Source of the DNA: Tillus elongatus | Lineage: Eukaryota > Arthropoda > Insecta > Coleoptera > Cleridae | NCBI GenBank assembly: GCA_964006375.1 | Contig: OZ023262.1 | Coordinates: forward strand, 88,175,654-88,239,653 | DNA length: 64,000 nt | Direction: 5' to 3' | Shown: positions 10,963 to 21,622 of the stretch, piece after piece | Layout: the number at the start of each line of letters is the position of its first letter | How positions within the stretch are numbered: the first letter of the stretch is position 1 | Notes under the pieces: generated by a model | Databases searched by the model: none | What the model was told of the DNA's origin: nothing | Seen by the model: only the letters and a program-made list of their open reading frames with translations | Made by a program: the position numbers and the translations under genes

Positions 10963-11400
10963 TAATGTCCTCCCGTGTGGTTGGTCGTGTTTGATACACA
11001 GTCTCTTTTAGTCTTCCCCACAAGTAAAAATCTAGCACAGTTAAATCTGTAGATGTAGGTGAGTACAAAAGCAAACTAGCCCTTCCAATCCAACGATTTG
11101 GAAAAGTAGCATCTAAAAATTATGAACAGTTGAAAAATGTGGCGGTCGTTCATCGCCCTCTTACCACAAGGGTCTTCTTATATCAAGAGGCACATGTTCT
11201 TAAAGGATAGGCAGGTTATTTCGTAAAAAGTTTAAGTACAAGTCGCCATTTAGCGAACAAGCAAGTAGTCCCCTAACTTCATGATGATGCCTGTTTCGAA
11301 GCAGTTTTTTGTGGGTGCAGTACCCGAGCATATGTGTAAGTAGAGGGTCGGCAACGGAATGTATTGGTACTAATAGGAATACTACGAACGGGAGCAACAA
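10963..11400 (-). pseudogene. Tc1/mariner-like (DDE_3) transposase relic
   Basis: On the minus strand the frame passes DLYLNFLRNNLPIL, then VPLDIRRPLW. A corrupted second catalytic block follows (RPPHFSTVHNF, where relatives have HDGAPxHF), then DATFPNRWIGRA, S-T-DLTVLDFYLWGRLKE (third Asp block SPDLTPLDFYLWG in relatives) and PTTREDI. There are multiple stops and frameshifts. The C-terminal remainder may be at 5041-5161 on the other side of the Gypsy element. Confidence 0.75.
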
Positions 11401-12411
11401 ATATTGTTATATCTATTGTTGACCGTATTAAAAAAATATAAAATTAAACAAATTATGTTAAAAGTTATTTAAAAAATCGATTTCCGTCATTTTAGGACCT
11501 GCATCTCCGTGGGAGAATGCCGTAGGAAAATAATTTATAGGAACTTACTACTTTTTTTCTGGGACAGCCTGCTTATAGATATATAAAAATTGAAACTGGC
11601 CCTGGATATGTGTTCTAAGAGGTCAAATTTGTGCTTATTTGAAAAAATTCTCTCAAAATTCAAAAGTCGTGATCTCCTCATTACTGATGTTTTCAGATGT
11701 TTTCTAAAAAATGCAGTAATATAAATGGATTTTTCAAAATCTGAGGTAAAAGAAGTCAGACTTTATAATTAAGATACCTTATCCGCAATAATATTCGGTG
11801 ACTTTCCTAGTCCAACGAACTTTAATTTGTCTATACTGAGAACAAGCAGTGAAAGAGATTCGATTGTTTGAGTAAAAAGCCTCATTCGTCTTTGTTTGTC
11901 TCCTGTCACACTATTCAGATAGTGTGGAATTCATAGTAGGGAAACAAAGTCAATTTGCTTCCATGACATTTTTATTAATGTGAAGATGGTAGCTGAATTC
12001 AGAAAAGATACTGATTGATAGTCTGCGTAAAAATATAATGACCTGACAAAAATTTCAAACATAAGGAGCACATCTCGTAAATTACAGTGCTGACATGAAA
12101 AGCTTTCGCTTTTGCTTTTGTTCTGGACTTGCATTATGTCGCCAAGTTTTTCTTTTAACGTTCATTCTTTTGTAACCAGAATAATCTTCAGGATTTGTTT
12201 GTCACACTTTCTTAGAAATTCGCAGATTAATTCAAAAGCTGACCTCCACTTCGTTTGCGTTAAGTAAAACGAAGTCGTCAATAAATGCTTTATTTGCAAC
12301 TGAAAGGCAGTGCCGTTTGCCAATGCGACGTAAGATCTTCTTGATACATTTTCACAAACACTTAACAACTATTTCTCATCTTTTATAGTATTTTCTGAAA
12401 AAAAAAGATGT
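11401..12411. other. Gene-free stretch with an R-family E module
   Basis: About 11580-11720 matches module E (GGATATGTGTTCT, then GTGATCTCCTCATTACTGA). The remainder is AT-rich with no recognised feature; the minus-strand frames at 11931-12134 and 12162-12368 have no family resemblance. Confidence 0.45.
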
Positions 12412-13610
12412 TTCTGACACAGCAAGTGATGGTAGTGAATTTCCATAAGACTAATATATTATAGTGATCTAGCCTAATATGAAAAGTTATAAAGCATTAC
12501 TTTATTTAATTAGGAACGGTAAAAGAAGAGGTAAAGAAGGGCAAGCAAAAACATGATCTCTAACACAAATATTTATACAGGCATTTGGTTACAAAGCCCA
12601 AACAAAGCAATTGATAAACAGGAAATATACTCAACAAAAATACACCAGAAAGCTGAACATATAAAAATGCCCGTGGTTCATGCATTTAGGGTGATTGTAT
12701 GCATGCAGAAGGGGAAGAAGAACCCCCAGGACGAAGAGGGTTTCTGCACCCTCACACAAAACGCCGGGTTCTCCTTCCCCTTGTGCATGCAAACAACTAC
12801 CTCCAAAGCATAAAGCACAAGAAAGATTTCTTAGGAGCAGCCACCAAGAAAGTTACTGGGCCTGGGCAAATATGGGTGTTGTGCGGGGTAGCCATCGTTT
12901 AAAGGGGGTCTTGCTGCAAAATGTGAAAAACACATCTTTTCAAAGTCCGACTAAATGTTTTTTTAGCATTTTCCGCTTATATTTTCTCCCTGCTCAGCAC
13001 TCCTATTCAATCTGTGTCCCTAAACTTTCTTGGGGGTTGTTTGCAGCAAATTTGCCATTCGGCTTGTGCATCTAAGGAGGGTTCTAAAAATGTTTCTTAA
13101 AGACAAATTCTAAAAACTGTAAACTGTAAATGTACCGAAATCACCTTCCATTTCGTCGCCTATAATGTCTTTTTCAGATAATATCGAATACAGCACTAAG
13201 TGAATAAATTCACTTGCTGTTTCACTTCTTTGTTATTTTTATACTACATATATAAGCACAAGTTAAGTAAGTATAATAAAGGGGGCCCTTAAATAACATT
13301 AGGGCTACACAAACTTAAAAGTATGGAAGACATTTAGATCGTGTCTAACTGTATAAACACAAAAATTGGTGAAATACTTTTATAAAATCTAATAAAAAAC
13401 AAGAGTTTTACGATATTATTTTAAATAAACCAATAGGAATACGTTCGGCAGCGATTTCGCAATTCGCGAGTGTATGAACCTAGCTTTTGTCCAAGACTAC
13501 ATTGGAGTCCGTTAGGCCGCAAGCGAGCCGCTTGTAAATTGAGTTCAATAGGCTTAAACGGTAACAAGCGTAGTTAGGTTTGTATAATTTTAAGCAAAAG
13601 ACTGTACCTG
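12412..13610 (+). mobile_element. 1.2-kb palindromic element, copy 1
   Basis: Collinear, in inverted orientation, with 46455-47718 over its whole length. It opens with an R-like terminus (ACAGCAAGTGATGGTAGTGAA) and carries the multi-hairpin core (12690-13080, related to 1-490). It ends past CTTTTGTCCAAGACTACA and TAGGCTTAAACGG. The core includes inverted arms GCATGCAGAAGGGGAAG / CTTCCCCTTGTGCATGC. Overlapping plus-strand frames at 12553-13075 cross these palindromes in several phases and look non-coding. Confidence 0.7.
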
Positions 13611-14759
13611 TTTGAAAAATACAATATGAGTAATACAGAAATACGGTTCAAAGTGCTATTTATTAAAACGATCCTGCGAAATGATCGATAATAAAAATGA
13701 TGGATCCAGTAACTTACCTATCAGTACCGTTCTCATTTTGTGAGTAGGTTTCCATACTTGCAAAGGACGTTGACGCCCGTGGTACTAAATTGAACACAAC
13801 GAGTCTAACAAATATTGACTTCCGCACGGAGCAAACTATAAAAATGCAGATACTGTTACCATTACTACATAGTGCATTAGTTATTTTGCTCGGTAATACA
13901 ATAATAATGATGTCTATGGGATCCTGTTTTCGTGGCTCAATTAAGAAACATTAAAAACCGAGAGTTAACACTGCTTTGAGAATATGATCTACTGACATAA
14001 TGATTTTCTATTTTACGCAAAATTGAATTGTTTTAAGTCATTAACTCACAATTTTCATATTTATAACCATCGTCCAAGATATATTTTCAATATTTATATC
14101 CATGTTTTAAATATGTCGGGTTAGTTAAAAGTCAGCTGTGAAATGTCAACAACGCTACATGTTAATGACTAGTAGTTGAAATTGAGCGCTGTCGTCTAAG
14201 TCCAACCAGCTATCAAGCCGTTTGCAGTAGCATGCTAGAATTTAGCGCTTTTGAGAGCAAACATTGTCCACCGGGACCATTATAATAATACCGATTAGGA
14301 CATAAATGGGTCAGGGCTGACAATTCACAAAATTGTTAGTTGATTGTAAACAGTCTCCATCTCTAACAGTTTGTGTTAAATAGATCTGTCGTGACAAAAT
14401 ACTACCTGGTTTTGCACCAAGATGGCATCCCTGTCGTACACTTCAAAATGTCCTACAGGCTGACATCTTGCAATGATTCTAATTTCAATGGTTTAGATTT
14501 TTATCTACCATTAATTTAAATAGCATAGCAGTACAGGTAACGTCATCTGTGTTTGTCCAGCATTGTAGATATTGCATTACAGAATCTGTGGTGATGTCGA
14601 GGATTATTTTAATATTAATTTTGAATAACTTTATTTTTATTTGATCAAAAGACTTCAAAATTGGTACACAACTACGGCTGTCTAAGTTCTTTTTAATTGT
14701 AGATTTTCGTTTTAATTACTTGAAGAGTTTGAGAGATATTGCGTTTTAGAGAATATTTT
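13611..14759. other. Gene-free stretch
   Basis: Mostly unassigned; the related monomer at 14290-14440 is listed separately. Confidence 0.4.
14290..14440 (+). repeat. Diverged monomer related to the 27.3-28.3 kb array
   Basis: GGTCAGGGCTGACAATT..ACAAAATTGTTAGTTG..TTGTAAACAGTCTC and CGTGACAAAATACTACCTGG match the array monomer (for example 27797-27900). The ribozyme-like core of the array is not recognisable upstream. Confidence 0.6.
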
Positions 14760-14854
14760 TTAATTTTGTGTTAAGGAAAATTGGGCATTAACATTTGTTG
14801 AACAAAGTCATCCAAGCCATTAACAAAATAAGGGTAATTCCCAAGTTATCGGTT

Positions 14855-14859
<5 letters not shown>

Positions 14860-14926
<67 letters not shown>
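14860..14926. repeat. (TA)n microsatellite
   Basis: 67 bp; left boundary of T-element copy 1. Confidence 0.95.
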
Positions 14927-14928
<2 letters not shown>

Positions 14929-16297
14929 CGATGAAAAAAGCTTAAGGCAGCTTGACTTTGAGTTAGAAAATTTAACACTTAATTGGAAAGTTAAGATTAT
15001 GTATTTCCGATTATCTCAATGAAATATTTATTTGTAACAAAACTAATTGTATTTATTAATTAATTGTATTTATTAAGCTTCAATATGTAAACAGAGACAG
15101 TAGCAAGTGTTAAGCAATAGGTACAACGGACTGAATAAGTAATTTTAAAAAAAAACTGTAAACAATGTTTTAGGTTAAGATAATACTAACAGTGAGGTAG
15201 AAATTTTAAACTTGGCGCTAATAATCATAGTTTTGTACTAACCGTTTGAATCAAGCAGTAGTTATAAAAATTCATGAACTCCAAGAGGAAGTCATTGTTT
15301 TGACTAATGTGTAAATAAACTGCATTTCATTGGATTAGGTAACAACCATTTTGAACATTTTCAATTATTCCAACCGGATTGGCAGAGACGAATCGCACGA
15401 CATCCGGCATCTTCGAGATCAAGAGGGGACGTTTTTAACAGGCAGAGCGACACCACAGTTTTAAAAATATCCATTGTCTATTCTTCAAATTTATAATAAA
15501 ACGTGTGATAAATGTCCAGTCATAATGTTTAAAAAGTACGGTGAAGTCGGCATCGCCGTCGCACATGTGTCGACGACAAAGCATAACCTATCCAACAAGT
15601 AATTCAATGTGAACAGCACGTATCTGAACAAGACCCCGTCACCGTAGCCAAAAGTATTTATAATTCAGTTTGAAATATAACTCTGATTCTCACAACTGCA
15701 ACCAGAAACTGCCCAAACAAGTAACAGAAGTGTCAATAAAAATTTTACGATTTAAATGTCATTTAAATCAAACATTTATAAGAAAAATAATTTAGACCGA
15801 TAAATAGGGATATTCAAAATAACATGGATAGATGTCACAACGATACCCTCTCGAGAATATCGTAATAATTCAAACATCAGCGATGTTAACAACAAAGCCT
15901 CTTGCCAAAGAACCAGATCAACAGTTTTGCAGAAGAGTGTAGAAATAACAGTTTAATAAGGTCGATTCGAACTGCAAAATAAAAACTTTTAAGTAATTAT
16001 TAAAATTGATTGGCCAATATAAATTAGAGGAACCAATAAGAAACAAAAAAAAGTTAAATGTTAGATAAAATTGTTTGTATTGTTTTATAATGTGTTTAAG
16101 TACAAAGCTTTTGTTAATAGAAATTAAGTTATTAACCTGAAACAACTTGTGGTTTCATTTCATTTCATATCAGGGTACGGAGGATACAAGTAAGAAGAAA
16201 ACAAATCGTAATACAAAGGTAAATTTATTCAATTTAATATAAATCTGTGTAATATTGATTATAATTCTAATAAGTTAAAAAATTTTTACTTGCATAC

Positions 16298-16391
<94 letters not shown>

Positions 16392-16578
16392 GTGTTCCAA
16401 AAGTGTCAGAATTTGAGTTACAAATTTATTTAAATAATATTAAGCCTTATAATTAATAAATACACTTAAAAATTATACATAAATACACATAAAATCATAT
16501 ACAATATACACACATATAACCCATTAAAATTGACGCCCATAAACGAGCGGTAGCAATACATACACACCAATAAACAAA

Positions 16579-16582
<4 letters not shown>
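14927..16582 (+). mobile_element. T element, copy 1 (inside a TA tract)
   Basis: About 1.65 kb, flanked on both sides by (TA)n. It is related in inverted orientation to 25203-27091: for example TTGTAACAAAACTAATTGTA, GTAAACAATGTTTTAGGTT, TCATGAACTCCAAGAGGAAG and GACGCCCATAAACG all have counterparts there. It contains an extra internal TA tract at 16301-16389 that copy 2 lacks at that place. No recognisable protein; the minus-strand frame at 15918-16145 is K/N/F-rich and not conserved in an obvious way. Confidence 0.65.
16301..16389. repeat. (TA)n microsatellite
   Basis: 89 bp, internal to T copy 1, followed by GAGGTGTTCCAAAAGTGTC. Confidence 0.95.

Positions 16583-16667
<85 letters not shown>
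16583..16667. repeat. (TA)n microsatellite
   Basis: 85 bp; right boundary of T copy 1, passing directly into R module E. Confidence 0.95.
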
Positions 16668-16671
<4 letters not shown>

Positions 16672-16800
16672 CTTTAACTGACCATGGAAATAGGTTCCAG
16701 GGGCCCTTATTCACGCTCATTTCAAGAAATTTTCTGAAAGTCTCACCATCGATACCTCTTTATTAGTGAATTTTCTTTATGTAAATTCACTAAAAATGCT

Positions 16801-17280
16801 TATAAGGAGATCACGACTATCGGATTTTTTTTAAATATTTTAACCAATAAGCGCCTTTTATAGCCATAGAATGAAATGTTTCTATTGTTTATTTACATAC
16901 ATAAAATCGTACTGTTTTTCTGCCTGTGTCGTCGTTTTACCTACAAAGCTGGTTATTGGTACAAGGATATCCACTGACCTTGCTTGATTTATGTGTTCTT
17001 TTCGAATTAAAAGACTAAGTAAATATAAACTACAGGGTTGCGTTTTGGAATTTGCCCAGCGCCATCTGTATTTTGCTGCCACGTATTACTTACACGCATT
17101 GCCTTATTGCCTCATTTTCGATAGGCTACATATATAAAATTTTCCTATTTCTGTCCTCCTCATTAATTTAAGTCGTTGGTTTACCCAGAAAGCTGTATTT
17201 TTCCACAAATCTAGCTTGAATGTTTTTCCAACGACTGACCTTGCATGATTTTTCCTTTTCTGGAGTAAAAGAATGAAAAG
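16801..17280. other. Gene-free stretch
   Basis: Two short, locally repeated segments around 16880-17070 and 17110-17270 share TTTACC.ACAAAGCTG and CTGACCTTGC.TGATT phrases, so this is a small degenerate direct duplication. No coding call. Confidence 0.45.
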
Positions 17281-18640
17281 TCTGGACGTAACAAGTGCGT
17301 TGTGGAGGTGAATTTTCATATAAAGATTTTTAACAGAAAATATGTCTTACTAAAATGGAATCAGGCATTTTGGTTACCGGTATGACAGATGTAGTAGTAA
17401 CAATGTACCACATTTTATGAAAATAACCTTATTTTTGAAAATAAACAAAAACTTCCGAAAAAAAAAAAAAAAATCTTTCGGAGAAAATTAGTTTCATAGG
17501 CAACGGACCACAGATTAATAGCAAATTGAGGTATTGACATTTGACGGACTTAATTAAAATTCTCTAACAAAACGCACTTACTGCGTCTCGATTTCCTTTT
17601 CTTCCAAAGATGCATTATATTTCGATAGAGAATGCAAAAATGCAAAAATGCCATGATATAAAGTATGTTCAAAAAAAATTGCCAACGGCTTATAGGCCAC
17701 CATTTGATTGTTATAAGATTTTGCATAATATAACGGGAATATTGAGCTTTACCCTAGAAATGCGTCACCCTGTATATATGTAAACAGATAAAAACTAAAA
17801 CTAACGCCGGATGTGGATTCTACAGGGCCTTGTTTGCACTTATTTGAAGAAATATTTTCATAATTCAAAAGTGCGGTCTCCTCATTAACGAATTTTCTTC
17901 AAGAAAATTATCTAAAAATTATAAACCATTAAACCATAAACGTAACTAAACATACTCCCACAAAGCATTAGAAAAATGATTTATTTGAAATGAACTTTCT
18001 GAAACATTTTAGTACAATGGAGGACAGTGACGGTTAAAGCTGAAACTTAAGGGTGTGAAAAACACTCTTCTTGCGAAATTTTCTTTACATAAGCAATATT
18101 CGTTTTAGGTTCTTTGCCTAAATGTTGCCAATTTTGACGTTTCAAAACAAGACTTTGAGGTTTTAAAGAAAACCATGAATTTGGTTGCCATGACGTTATT
18201 ATTTCCAGATATATAACAAATTTCCATGAGAAAACGTAAAATTTTCCGGGAAAAGCGAGACAGATTTTCCTAGCTAACCACCCTGTCCAAGTCTAAATTC
18301 AGCGGTCTCCACGTTAACGAATTTTTTTCACGAAAATTATCTTAAAATTATAGACCATTAAACTTTAAACTTAACTAAAAATACTGCCAAAGCATTAGAA
18401 AAGGGGTCTATTTCAAATGAATTTTTTGGAAACGTTTTATTAAAATGAGGGATAATGACGGTTGAAGCTGAAACATAAGGGTTAGTAAAACACACTCCTT
18501 GCGACATTTTCTCTACGTAACCTGTATTTGTTTTCGGTTCTTTGCCTAAAATTTGCCAATTTTGACGTTTCAAACCGCGACTTTGACGTTTTAAGAGGAA
18601 AAACTATAAAATTTTTAAAATAATTTTTCTCCAATTTCTT
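17281..18640 (+). repeat. R-family copy (A, B, C modules)
   Basis: Hairpin terminus TCTGGACGTAACAAGTGCG at 17281, second terminus AAAACGCACTTACTGCGTCTCG near 17572-17592. A reduced B module follows (CACCCTGTATATATG), then two successive C-type segments (17880-18290, 18300-18640) with the 'tttgacgttt' phrase. The minus frame 18358-18573 is repeat-derived. Confidence 0.7.
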
Positions 18641-19470
18641 GACGTGTTTGCGCCAAAATTATTTAATCTATGTCTGGAATATACAATATATTTTGTTATT
18701 TACACAAAATATTTAGTTTTTGTGCGTTAACTGGTCACCAGTGACACCCAAAGTTTGTTTGTTTAAATGCCTATAACTTTTTTTATTTTAACATAAAGAT
18801 CTAAATTTTGGTACATAGTTTACACGAGATAAATGGAGCCCAAACAGTGGCCCGTTATGCTACAAAGTCGCCTTCCCACAGTAAGAACCGCTGAGTCAGC
18901 CGTAGACGGAAAGGAGCCCACAAGTATGCAGGCTCAAACAGCAAGTTGGACGGAATATCACTGAGAATCTACATCAGCAGATCCTTTGTTTCATCCAGAG
19001 ACAATAAGTGCCACGCCTGGAGTAAAGTGTATAAAGAGGCTGCTCACAGGGATTAGACCGTTCATTCTTGTTCCGAGTTGGTACTCTGCACATCGCGTGC
19101 TAGGCATTAGATCACATGTAGGTTGATCGTCACATTTTTAGTATATTGTATTATTATTTTTTTTTGTATTAAGTAATTAAGTATTGATTGTTTGAAGTAT
19201 TAAATAAATTGTTTTAAAAATTCAAACGTCTTAACCGTAAAGTTAAGTCGCGTAAACCTGCTTAACAAATTTCCTTGCCCTAACTTTCTTATTTCCAGAC
19301 ATATAAAAATTTTCCCAAAGAAAACATAAAATTTTTCGGAAAAAACTGGACTGATTTTCATGGCTAACGAACTTATCCAGGCCACTTGCAGAAAGAAGGT
19401 ATTCATGAAATTTTATCGAAATCGGCCCATTATTTTTTGAGTTGTCGGTGTGATACACATAATATACATA
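18641..19470 (+). repeat. R-family D segment interrupted by an insert
   Basis: 18770-18830 (CTAAATTTTGGTACATAGTT) continues at 19245-19470 (GCGTAAACCTGC through GAGTTGTCGGTGTGATACAC) after about 410 bp of foreign sequence. 18641-18769 is unassigned. Confidence 0.6.
18831..19244 (+). mobile_element. Probable solo LTR or similar insert
   Basis: GC-richer block splitting an R copy. It has a promoter-like TATAAAG at about 19030 and an AATAAA at 19203-19208 near its right end, and no open frame. Size and signals fit a solo LTR, but the ends lack a clear TG..CA pair or target duplication, so the type is uncertain. Confidence 0.4.
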
Positions 19471-20589
19471 TTGGTGCCAATTGAGATTTAAAGTATAACA
19501 GTAATTATGAAAACAACTCAGATAAAAAGACAATATAAAACAGCACACATGAGTTTAACATAGCTTCAAACAACACATCTATGTTTTCTAAACACAGCCT
19601 TACACTATTTGTAAAATTTCTATTAGCATCTTCTAACATTTCAGCCGCGGTTGACCTGAAACCTGGTTTAAACTCAATAAATCATAATGTTTCATTGTCT
19701 AAGCTTCTCTTCTTTGTTAAAATGTCACGACTTAAGATTGAGCAATATTGTATAAAGGTGGGGTGTTTATGTTACTTCCAGGCAACTAAAAACTTTAAGC
19801 GAAATGTCTGAGTGTCATTGCAAGAAACATTTTATTGCGTGTATTTCAACCCAGGAAGGTAATAAAAGAAATGGCAAAAGTTTCTAGTTCTCCAGATCTA
19901 TAAAATCGATACAAAAACTCTAAGAAACTAGTCAGTTGTTCTTCGCAGTTTCCGAGTTCAGTTTAGTTGTGCAAAAACGTAACATGTGCTGCACTGTAGC
20001 AGAACATGTGTCGCTTAAAGAGGTCGAACCAGGCCACACAAACATGTTAAAGGGGTGAGCTATGTAAATTTAATTGATAGTCCAACATTCATTCTGCCGT
20101 ATTTACATATCGCTTTCACGATTTTGCTTTATGTGCTGGAAAAATATACGGCAAATCTCAAACTGATCTATTGAAAAAGTAAAACTCGTAGACGCGTAGA
20201 TATCTAAGCTACTGAAACAGAAAAATTGTTGTGGCAGATATATATAATGGAGTTCCCTTTACGTTGCTTTGTCACGGAATAGAAATATAATTGTTGCATG
20301 TGAGTTGAGCTTTTTTAGGCGGGGCGGTCTCTAGGATATAAAGCTAATTTTGCAAAAAAGTTTTAATTTCCATATTATTTAATGTAATTACCGATATTTA
20401 TTACGAAGGCCTCGTTGCCTATGTATTGTACAAGGTATGTTGCGAAAATATTTTTCGACTCTTCGAAGGCTTTTGCAGTGCAGGTCACGAGATTTTAGTG
20501 AAAAAATTTTATCACTGCGGAATTAGGGGTGCTTTTTGGAAACATTTGAGATTATATCTGGTTCAGCGAGATCAAGTCTGTCAAATAGT
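19471..20589. other. Gene-free stretch
   Basis: Open frames at 19581-19811 (+) and 20426-20629 (+) have no family resemblance; the second runs into the R terminus at 20590. Confidence 0.4.
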
Positions 20590-21542
20590 CTGGACGCAGC
20601 AAGTGCGTTATGGAAGTGAATTTTCATAGAAATGTTTTTAATAGCAAATATGTCTCTTTAATGCAAGCGGGCATCAATTTGTCACCGGCATAACTTATAT
20701 AGTAGAAAAAATGTACCATATTTTATCAAATTAACTTATTGTTTGAAAATTACAAAAATTTTTCGAAAATATACTTAAAATGTTTTCGAGAAAACTCGTT
20801 TGGTAGCCAACGAACCTTAGGTTATAGCAAATTGAGTTATTGAATTTTTAAGCACTTAATTAAAATTCGCCACCGAAACGCACTTACTGCGTCTCGCTTT
20901 TTTTACAAACATGCAACATATTTTGATGAAAAATGCAAAAAGGCAATCAGAAATGTTCAAAAAAATGTTTGGTATCACCAACGACCAATGCGCCACCTGT
21001 GATTGTCAAAAATTTTTTTTAAGATGCAGTTCTAGACACCCTATAAGTAACGTATACATTTTTTTTTGCATAATAACAATTCTATTAGGCTTTACCGTAG
21101 AAATGCATCACCCTGTATATACGTACCCAGAAAGTAAACCTGGATATGGATTCTAGGGGGCCTACTTTGCACTAATTTGAAGAAATGTTTTTAGAAATAA
21201 AAAGTCGCGGTCTCCACAATAACGAATTTTTTCCACGAAAATTAGCTAAAAACTATAGACCGTTAAACCGTAAACTTAATTGAAACTACTGCCAAAGCAT
21301 CAGAGAAAGGGTCTATTTGAAATAAATTTTTTGGAAATATTTTACTAAAATAAAGGACAATGATGGTTGAAGCTGAAACTTAAGGGTTTGTAAAACACTC
21401 CTTACATAATCCGTATTTCTTTCAGGTTTCTTGCTAAAATGTTGCCAATTTTGACGTTTCAAATCGCATCTTTAACATTTCGAGGACAACCCCAATTTTT
21501 TTTTCTTTAAATGCCTATAACTTTTTGTCTAAATTTTGGTAC

Positions 21543-21619
<77 letters not shown>
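20590..21619 (+). repeat. R-family copy, hairpin end to TA tract
   Basis: Starts TCTGGACGCAGCAAGTGCG. The A module ends ACGCACTTACTGCGTCTCG (20880-20897). Module B follows, with TATCACCAACGACCAATG and CACCCTGTATATACG, then module C, ending at (TA)n directly after CTAAATTTTGGTACG. D and E are missing and non-repeat DNA follows. Confidence 0.8.
21544..21619. repeat. (TA)n microsatellite
   Basis: 76 bp at the right edge of the R copy. Confidence 0.95.

Positions 21620-21622
<3 letters not shown>

Larger units (their letters stand above)
14760..16800 (+). repeat. R-family copy split inside its (TA)n tract
   Basis: Left: a degraded D module (CATCCAAGCCATTAACAAAA, then CCAAGTTATCGGTTGGG). Right: after 16667, AACTGACCATGGAAATAGG, the CTCATTTC segment and TTAGTGAATTTTC (module E). 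The two halves of the TA tract are separated by the T element. Confidence 0.6.

Noticed and set aside
12553..13075. Three overlapping plus-strand frames that look coding
   Set aside because: They cross inverted-repeat arms in different phases, and the related copies at 1-490 and 46985-47460 do not keep any one frame.
14150..14290. Hammerhead core upstream of the diverged monomer
   Set aside because: Only GAGAGCAAAC resembles the 3' half; CTGANGA is absent.
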